Assembly: GCA_003140785.1 (NCBI GenBank)
Contig: PLKY01000418.1
Span: 1 to 6,628, forward strand
From: Acidobacteriaceae bacterium
Lineage (GTDB): Bacteria > Acidobacteriota > Terriglobia > Terriglobales > Acidobacteriaceae
Reading direction: 5' to 3'
DNA length: 6,628 nt
The translations under genes were made by a program, and so were the position numbers. A model generated the notes under the pieces. It saw only the letters and a program-made list of their open reading frames with translations, had not been told where the DNA came from and did not search any database. Positions 1 through 4,838 of the stretch are shown piece after piece (positions within the stretch are counted from its first letter, which is position 1; the number at the start of each line of letters is the position of its first letter).

Positions 1-82
1 CTTTCACGGCGCACGCGTTTCTCCAACTATCTCCTGCCCGTGTGATGATCGGTTTGCATTCTGCTCAATCGTATACTGCCCC

Positions 83-1006
83 ATGTTCATCTTGCGGCTT
101 CATCCCCGCTTCGGTCTGCGCTTTCTGATCGCCCTTTCCTGTTCTTTTGCCATGGCTCCCCTGGTCCATTCCTGGGGCAACGAAGGCCATCGGCTGGTCA
201 ATCGCCTTGCTATCAGCAGCCTGCCACCGAATGTGCCGGGGTTTCTTCGCTCCGAGGCAGCGATCGAAGAGATCGAATATCTGGGCCCGGAACCTGACCG
301 ATGGCGCTCTCCCGCCGAGCCGGAGTTAAACGCAGCGCAGGCGCCGGAGCACTTCATCGATCTCGAGCCCGCCGACGCATTGGGCCCATTGCCCCGGAAC
401 CGTCTCGATTTCGAGGCCAGGGTCTTCGCTTCCGGCCAGCGCCCCGAGAAGATCGGCCTTCAGCCGTGGCAAACGACCGAAGTATGGGAGCGTTTGAAAG
501 CGGCTTTGCGCGAATACCGGCGCCTGACGGCGGCAGGGCAGAACACGCGGCCAGTTGAGCAAGCCGCACTCTTCTATGCGGGGTGGCTCGGGCACTACGT
601 CGGCGACGGCTCCCAACCGCTGCACACCACGATCCAATACAACGGCTGGGTCGGCGCGAACCCGAACGGCTACACGACTGCACACACCATTCACTGGCAA
701 TTCGAAGGACCGTTCGTCGGCGCAAATGTATTCGCACAGCAGGTCGAACTGAAGATAACACCGCCGCACGCAATCGAAGGCGATATCTTCAACGCCTATG
801 TCGCCTACCTTCGCCAGAGTGCGACGCACGTAGAGAAGGTCTATGAATTGGAGAAGGCGAGAGGATTTGCGGGCGCAGGTTCGCCCGAGTCGCGCGACTT
901 TACTGCAGCGCGTCTGGCGGCAGGGGCAAGTATGCTGCGCGACATGATTTTTACCGCCTGGCTTGAGAGCGCAAAGGCGGTGCCGGACCCCTACGCCGGC
1001 AAGTAA
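83..1006 (+). CDS. Secreted S1/P1-type zinc nuclease / phospholipase C-fold hydrolase
   Basis: Likely an exported phosphodiesterase that cleaves single-stranded nucleic acids or phosphate esters with three zinc ions. Residues 1-30 form a signal peptide (basic start, hydrophobic core 13-29, VHS before W31). Cleavage there would expose an N-terminal Trp, which in this superfamily is itself a zinc ligand. Other expected ligands are visible: H36 (WGNEGH), D72 (PDRW), H90 (EHFID), H171, D175 and H181 in HYVGDGSQPLH, then H204 and E208 (HWQFE). The mature length of about 277 residues matches P1 nuclease. No Shine-Dalgarno is evident before the ATG; the frame is open to the window edge but has no earlier ATG, GTG or TTG, and the signal peptide supports this start. 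The last ligand being Glu rather than Asp recalls Bacillus phospholipase C, so the substrate is uncertain. Family is confident, substrate is not. It appears to be a single gene, with a minus-strand terminator against its stop codon. Confidence 0.88.
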   Translation: MFILRLHPRFGLRFLIALSCSFAMAPLVHSWGNEGHRLVNRLAISSLPPNVPGFLRSEAAIEEIEYLGPEPDRWRSPAEPELNAAQAPEHFIDLEPADALGPLPRNRLDFEARVFASGQRPEKIGLQPWQTTEVWERLKAALREYRRLTAAGQNTRPVEQAALFYAGWLGHYVGDGSQPLHTTIQYNGWVGANPNGYTTAHTIHWQFEGPFVGANVFAQQVELKITPPHAIEGDIFNAYVAYLRQSATHVEKVYELEKARGFAGAGSPESRDFTAARLAAGASMLRDMIFTAWLESAKAVPDPYAGK

Positions 1007-1032
1007 AAACGAGACAGAACGCCTGTCGCTCG
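1005..1032 (-). terminator. Rho-independent terminator for the minus-strand reading frame
   Basis: Read on the minus strand, GACAG (1023-1027) pairs with CTGTC (1013-1017) across a five-base loop. The stem extends by CGA/TCG (1030-1032 with 1010-1012) beyond a two-base bulge, and is followed at once by five T's (1009-1005). It lies about 20 bases past the TGA of the broken minus-strand frame and runs into the TAA of the nuclease gene. On the plus strand no T-run follows, so it should act on minus-strand transcripts. The stem is short, so strength is uncertain. Confidence 0.4.
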
Positions 1033-1052
1033 ACAAGATCGTTCAAAATGAA

Positions 1053-1403
1053 TCATTCTTCGAGTCGAGGTGCCCCGCTGCTGTTCCGCGTGTCAATGGG
1101 ATAGGTCTGAATTTCGAGATCGATGCTGGCAATCTCGTCGCCGCACTCCCGCGGACTGAGACGCGTACACTGGCAAAGTTCGGTAAAACGGATGTGGCCG
1201 CTGCGGCTGAGTTCCAGCCCAGAAGCAATCAGGACCGTGTAAATATCAACACAAACTTGCCGTTCAAACTAGAATAGCAGGTTGACCGCGCCTGAGTCGT
1301 TCGCGCCCCTGCTCAAAACCCACCCACCGCACCCCAGAATGGCGCCGGTCAAAGTGTGTACGAGACGGGACGGCTCTACGAGAGAGATCGCCCTCATCTG
1401 CAT
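1053..1403 (-). pseudogene. Broken small gene of unknown function with in-frame TAG
   Basis: Not an intact ORF. On the minus strand one frame runs from an ATG at 1403 (second ATG at 1397) for 44 codons to a TAG at 1269-1271, then continues in the same frame for 71 codons to TGA at 1053-1055. The second half has no ATG, GTG or TTG in frame, so it cannot start by itself, yet it reads like real protein: VDIYTVLIASGLELS, HIRFTELCQCTRLS, DEIASIDLEIQTYPI. The first half ends GCGGWVLSRG...VNLLF. Replacing TAG by GAG gives LLFEFERQVC and joins the halves into one protein of about 116 residues, with a hydrophobic core and a Cys pair (CQC), but no family I can name. A terminator follows on the same strand. 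The frame stays open upstream to an ATG at 1535, but that part is not protein-like and no good ribosome site marks the start. Could be a nonsense-mutated gene, a sequencing error, or chance. Confidence 0.45.
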
Positions 1404-1687
1404 GGCCCAGGGAATCGCTGGATTCCGGTTGCCGACGATGGGAACGAGCTCTCTCACGATGGAGTTATCGGAGCCTTGGGGCCGAGCATGATGAATGTGC
1501 GGGAGTGGCACGTCGCATGACTGCCTTTGACACATCCAACAGATTGGGATCGGCCGGCGTCGCCGTATTCTGCCGGAAATCGGGTGACCCTCGTCCCGAA
1601 TAAATGCTCGAAGAGTATTGGCCGGGCCTGGGGATGAATGGTTTAGTTTGATATCCAGGATTGGATTTTCAGGACGCGATTTTTAGG
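1404..1687. other. Intergenic region upstream of acpS
   Basis: I see no supported gene here. A minus-strand frame stays open to 1535, but its translation is rich in His, Pro and Arg and not protein-like. Just before acpS there is a weak direct repeat (CAGGATTGGATTTT at 1656-1669, CAGGACGCGATTTTT at 1670-1684). No convincing sigma-70 promoter was found, although the acpS promoter should lie here. Confidence 0.4.
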
Positions 1688-2071
1688 ATGATCGTCGGAA
1701 GCGGAATTGATTTGGTCGAGATTGGTCGCATTCATCAGTCGATGGAGCGGTTTGGCCAGCGGTTTCTCGACCGCATATTTACAGCGGCGGAGCAGGCATA
1801 TTGTCTGCGCAAGCGAAAGGCGGCCGAGAGTCTTGCGGCTCGTTTTGCGGCTAAGGAAGCGGGGGCGAAGGCGCTGGGAACCGGGATCAGCCGTGGTGTG
1901 AATTGGCTCGAAATCGAAGTGGTCCGCGAACCGGGCGGAAAGCCATCGCTACGCTTCCACGGACGAGCCGCCGAGATTGCAGCCGCCCTGGGTGTCGCCC
2001 ACACAGCACTCTCGCTTACGCATACCGGGGATTTGGCGATGGCCAGCGTGGTGCTCGAAGACGAACGATAA
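1688..2071 (+). CDS. acpS: Holo-[acyl-carrier-protein] synthase (AcpS)
   Basis: Transfers the 4'-phosphopantetheine arm of coenzyme A to a serine of acyl carrier protein, activating it for fatty acid synthesis in the cytoplasm. The 127-residue product has the normal length for the family. It starts with the signature GSGIDLVEIGRI (residues 4-15), in which D8 is a magnesium ligand. The second motif is RFAAKEAGAKALGTGI (52-67), with E57 the other metal ligand and K56/K61 in the CoA-binding segment. The C-terminal SLTHTGDLAMASVVLE (109-124) matches the usual closing strand. The ATG at 1688 is chosen because family members begin MIxGxGIDL; a TTG at 1661 in the same frame would add nine residues. 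The ribosome site is poor: AGGA at 1671-1674 is 13 bases away, and AGG at 1685-1687 touches the ATG. The gene stands alone between non-coding gaps. Confidence 0.95.
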   Translation: MIVGSGIDLVEIGRIHQSMERFGQRFLDRIFTAAEQAYCLRKRKAAESLAARFAAKEAGAKALGTGISRGVNWLEIEVVREPGGKPSLRFHGRAAEIAAALGVAHTALSLTHTGDLAMASVVLEDER

Positions 2072-2096
2072 AGCACTCCACGCGTTGGTACCGAGG

Positions 2097-2126
2097 GAAC
2101 CAAAATCCTCTGGGTGGTTCTTCTTT
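2097..2126 (+). terminator. Weak candidate terminator after acpS
   Basis: GAACCA (2097-2102) pairs with TGGTTC (2115-2120) across a 12-base loop, followed by TTCTTT. It lies 26 bases after the acpS stop, in the right place and direction. The stem is only six base pairs and the T-run is interrupted, so this is tentative. Confidence 0.3.
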
Positions 2127-2201
2127 AAGAAAGAGGCTCCTTGCACGATTCGGAGATTCCGCAGCAACGGGAGAAGCGCCTTAGTCCTGCCTGTCTGCTA
2201 T

Positions 2202-2217
2202 CCTCAAGACGTTGAGG
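2202..2217. repeat. Perfect inverted repeat upstream of the MCE gene
   Basis: CCTCAA-GACG-TTGAGG is a perfect six-base dyad with a four-base centre, ending 37 bases before the GTG start of the MCE gene. It could be an operator half-site pair or a small hairpin in the leader. No T-run follows, so it is not a typical terminator. Confidence 0.35.
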
Positions 2218-2243
2218 TTGATAGGTCCCGGCTCAAAATAATC

Positions 2244-2250
2244 AGGGGAG
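2244..2250 (+). promoter_or_regulatory. Ribosome binding site fixing the GTG start of the MCE gene
   Basis: AGGGGAG lies four bases before the GTG at 2255. It is the strongest Shine-Dalgarno in the window and supports a GTG start, which also leaves the membrane anchor at the normal distance from the N-terminus. Confidence 0.65.
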
Positions 2251-2254
2251 CGCC

Positions 2255-3331
2255 GTGCCAAGCCGCAAAGAGATTCTGTGGTCGCAACTGAGAGTTGGCG
2301 CATTGGTCCTTGTGGCCGTGGCTGTGCTTGTCGGACTCATCTTCCTTATGTCCGGCTCCACCGGCGGCATTTTTGCACCCAAGCTGAAATTGCGCTCGTA
2401 TTTTACAAATGCTTCCGGGCTCAAAGACGGCGCGCCGGTGACGCTTGAAGGCGTAACCATCGGCAACGTTCTCCACATTCGTGTAGTTCCAGAGCGGAAT
2501 CCGACCCCCGTCGAAGTCACAATGAGGGTGGGCGAGGAGTATCTGCGCGACATACACGTGAATTCAACGACATCGATCGCCCAGGCCGGAGTGCTCGGCG
2601 ACAGCTACCTCGACATCGACTCAAGTCGGGCTTCGGGACCGCCTCCGGCTAACAACGCCGAACTGCGCGCGACCGAATCGCCCAACATTCAGTCCGTGAT
2701 CAGCACCAGCCAGGATTCCATTCAGGAAATTTCCACTCTGATTCGCAAAATCGATATCCTGATGGACTCGATCAACTCCAAAAAAGGAACCGTGGGTGAG
2801 TTGATCAACGATCCGGCCTACTACGCGAAAATCTCGCGCATCACCGATCATCTGGAGAAGATCACGAGCGAAATCAGCGAGGGCCAGGGGACGATCGGGA
2901 AACTGATCAACGACGATACGCTCTATTCACGGGCCAATTCGGCGATCGACAACGTGGATCGCATAACTGCTTCTCTCGATCAGGGACAGGGAACGGCCGG
3001 AAAGCTGCTGAAGGACGACTCGCTCTACAACAACCTGAATACGACCGTCACCAGCGCCAATAACCTGATCGCCCAGATCAATGCTGGCAAAGGGTCGATC
3101 GGCAAATTGGCAAGAGATCCGGCCTTCGCGCAGAAACTCGACGATACCGTCACGCGCCTCGATTCGATCCTGACCACAGTCGACGAGGGCAAGGGCACAA
3201 TCGGCCAGCTGGTTCAAAACCGCTCTGTGTACGATCACCTCGACCAGACCATGGATCAGACACAGCAGCTGGTCAAGGCCATCCGCGAAGATCCGAAGAA
3301 GTACTTCATCATCCGCCTGAAGGTGTTCTGA
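2255..3331 (+). CDS. MCE/MlaD family envelope lipid-transport protein with 34-residue repeats
   Basis: Probably the periplasmic substrate-binding part of an Mla-type phospholipid transporter. Residues 1-12 are cytoplasmic, 13-32 form one membrane anchor, and about 41-122 form an MCE domain (YFTNASGLKDGAPVTLEGVTIGNV, then IAQAGVLGDSYLDI). From about 145 the protein is helical and carries five repeats with the core G-x-G-T-I-G-K-L-hydrophobic-x-D-x-x-x-Y. The third position of this core falls at G178, G212, G246, G280 and G314, exactly 34 residues apart. MCE proteins are known to extend such helices into tubes or needles. The C-terminal tail DPKKYFIIRLKVF (346-358) looks conserved. No MlaE permease or MlaF ATPase gene is in the window, so the transporter core must be elsewhere if it exists. 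The 358-residue product is longer than E. coli MlaD (about 180) because of the repeat tail. It is followed after 33 bases by another envelope gene, likely cotranscribed. Confidence 0.9.
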   Translation: MPSRKEILWSQLRVGALVLVAVAVLVGLIFLMSGSTGGIFAPKLKLRSYFTNASGLKDGAPVTLEGVTIGNVLHIRVVPERNPTPVEVTMRVGEEYLRDIHVNSTTSIAQAGVLGDSYLDIDSSRASGPPPANNAELRATESPNIQSVISTSQDSIQEISTLIRKIDILMDSINSKKGTVGELINDPAYYAKISRITDHLEKITSEISEGQGTIGKLINDDTLYSRANSAIDNVDRITASLDQGQGTAGKLLKDDSLYNNLNTTVTSANNLIAQINAGKGSIGKLARDPAFAQKLDDTVTRLDSILTTVDEGKGTIGQLVQNRSVYDHLDQTMDQTQQLVKAIREDPKKYFIIRLKVF

Positions 3332-3364
3332 ACTTTCCGCCGTCGCGCATAAAAGAGGCGCTCG

Positions 3365-3964
3365 ATGAAGAAATGGCCATGGCGCAGAATTCTGATCGCC
3401 CTTGCCTTGTTGCTCATCGTCGTGGGCGTAACCCCCTTGGCGCTTCTCCTATGGTTTGGGTATACGCATAATTTTCGGCCGCTCTCTATGTCCGTCCCGC
3501 TTAAGCAGGGTAAATACGCGTCCGCGATTTTTAGAACTGACTTGGACGAGCCCTACATGATCCAGGTGGAATTTGCCGATTCATCCCACCGCGGCATCGG
3601 GCTGAATCCGGATGCCTTCCTCGATCTGGACTGGAAGATCGTTGACGCGAACGGAATCATGATTCAGCAAGGGACTCAGAACACTCGCCTGAGTTGGGCT
3701 AACGAGGTGAATCTCGGCGAGTACCACCCTAAACGCGGCGTCGCACAGAGATTCATTGTCAATCTTCATCGGGACATCGTGGAACCCCAAGGCTCCGATG
3801 TGACTCTGGAGGTAAACTCGACCGAAGATCCTGAGGGCATGGCCATCGGATACTACATGTTCAGATGGTGGGCCATTGTCGTGGCGGGTTCCGGTGCGAT
3901 CCTCGCTGCGGTATTGCTCATTCGCCGGCCTGCGGCCCCCGAAAGGCGCGCCAAAACTCAATAA
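3365..3964 (+). CDS. Unknown protein with two membrane segments and a periplasmic domain
   Basis: I do not recognise the family. The 199-residue product has a basic N-terminus (KKWPWRR), a membrane segment at about 9-31, a middle domain of about 135 residues rich in predicted beta strands (YMIQVEFADSS, FLDLDWKIVDANG, RFIVNLHRDIV, DVTLEV), a second membrane segment at about 167-187, and a short basic tail. By the positive-inside rule both ends should be cytoplasmic and the domain periplasmic. The ATG at 3365 is supported by AAAGAGG at 3352-3358, six bases upstream. It follows the MCE gene by 33 bases on the same strand, so the two are probably one operon, and a role as envelope partner of the MCE protein is plausible but inferred only from position. 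Its last 47 bases overlap the end of the convergent minus-strand membrane gene. Confidence 0.8.
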   Translation: MKKWPWRRILIALALLLIVVGVTPLALLLWFGYTHNFRPLSMSVPLKQGKYASAIFRTDLDEPYMIQVEFADSSHRGIGLNPDAFLDLDWKIVDANGIMIQQGTQNTRLSWANEVNLGEYHPKRGVAQRFIVNLHRDIVEPQGSDVTLEVNSTEDPEGMAIGYYMFRWWAIVVAGSGAILAAVLLIRRPAAPERRAKTQ

Positions 3965-4838
3965 AGCTCTTCAGCCGGACGACATGGAAGAAATCGCTCA
4001 CAACCAGATAGAAGAGTGTCGAGCCGGCCCACACGAAATGCATGGCGTCCGGACCCAGTTCATCGCTGAAAGGCAACGGCGCAGCCGAGAATACCATCGC
4101 AAGCACAATTAGCGCGAGCTTCACGATTCCCATCACCAGATTGATCTCCATCAGCTTGCTGGCAAAGGCTCTGCCCAGCCGAAAGCTCACCACATACGAT
4201 GAACCCGCGGACCGATTCTCCAACAGCATCAGCATGGGCGCGACCGCGAAAGGCCAGCTGATAAGCGCCCACAGCGTGAAAAATCCCAACGACAGAAAGA
4301 TCGCCCAGATCGAATAACCCACCAGGTCGGCGTCGCCGTCGGGAGTGATGTGCGTCGCCGCAACCCATTGGATCGAGTGGAACCATCCCCAGCAAACAAC
4401 GCCCAGCAGAATCAGCCATCCGGCCTGCAGCGCAATCATCGCCACCGGCCTAAACTGAATTCCAGGTTCAATGCGTTTAAGAACAAGTCCGCGGCCAATC
4501 CCCGAAACAAAGCTCCACGCGATAGCAGCGGCCGGAACAAGCCAGGCGAGAGCGTGCGCGACATACGGTTCGTAGCGCGACCACACATCGGCCAGCTGCA
4601 CAACAGCGACCCATGGATTCTGCGTATCCAGATTTGAGAGCCCTGTGTAAGAAGGCGGAAGCAAGGTCAGAATCTTCTTCGCCTGCCAAAAACAGACCCA
4701 GAGAAACGGCGCTCCAAACAACCACCGCCATGCAATTTCAACTGCGGTAATGGAAGGGTGACCGAAGACCCAGCCCATTTGGTCGACGAGTTTCTGCGTC
4801 GCCCGCACCGGCCGCGCCTTCGTGGGGCCCGCTTTCAC
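3918..4838 (-). CDS. Polytopic membrane protein of unknown function
   Basis: I do not recognise a named family. The 306-residue product is strongly hydrophobic, with probable membrane segments near 36-52, 93-113, 132-152, 174-205 (possibly two), 233-252 and 268-286. A soluble N-terminal stretch (1-30) is basic. Aromatic residues are frequent (WRWLFGAPFLWVCFW, VCWGWFHSIQW), and the C-terminal SFIEFWRAFR could be an amphipathic helix. No catalytic or transport motif is visible. The start is a GTG at 4838 that overlaps the leuS stop (GTGA), a classic coupling arrangement; an internal ATG at 4778 (residue 21) is an alternative. It is the last gene of the leuS transcript in this window, and its end overlaps the convergent plus-strand gene with no terminator visible between them. 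Confidence 0.78.
   Translation of the reverse strand: MKAGPTKARPVRATQKLVDQMGWVFGHPSITAVEIAWRWLFGAPFLWVCFWQAKKILTLLPPSYTGLSNLDTQNPWVAVVQLADVWSRYEPYVAHALAWLVPAAAIAWSFVSGIGRGLVLKRIEPGIQFRPVAMIALQAGWLILLGVVCWGWFHSIQWVAATHITPDGDADLVGYSIWAIFLSLGFFTLWALISWPFAVAPMLMLLENRSAGSSYVVSFRLGRAFASKLMEINLVMGIVKLALIVLAMVFSAAPLPFSDELGPDAMHFVWAGSTLFYLVVSDFFHVVRLKSFIEFWRAFRGPQAGE

Noticed and set aside
54..77. Promoter TTGCAT ... TATACT before the nuclease
   Set aside because: The spacer is only 12 bases and the -10-like box ends five bases before the ATG, so it cannot be a normal promoter for this start.
326..1036. Open minus-strand frame of 236 codons antisense to the nuclease
   Set aside because: The plus-strand frame has a signal peptide and all zinc ligands; the antisense product is Cys- and Arg-rich with no recognisable features.
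1269..1271. TAG as a recoded (pyrrolysine) codon
   Set aside because: No sign of pyrrolysine machinery in the window and no methyltransferase context; a nonsense change or sequencing error is far simpler.
963..1277. Plus-strand frame of 104 codons after the nuclease
   Set aside because: It begins inside the nuclease gene, has no ribosome site, and runs opposite the more protein-like minus-strand frame.
1282..1491. Plus-strand frame of 69 codons
   Set aside because: Proline-rich and low in hydrophobic pattern, no good ribosome site, and opposite the candidate broken minus-strand gene.
1661..1687. TTG start extending AcpS by nine residues
   Set aside because: AGGA directly touches the TTG, leaving no spacer, and AcpS proteins normally begin at the MIxGxGIDL methionine.
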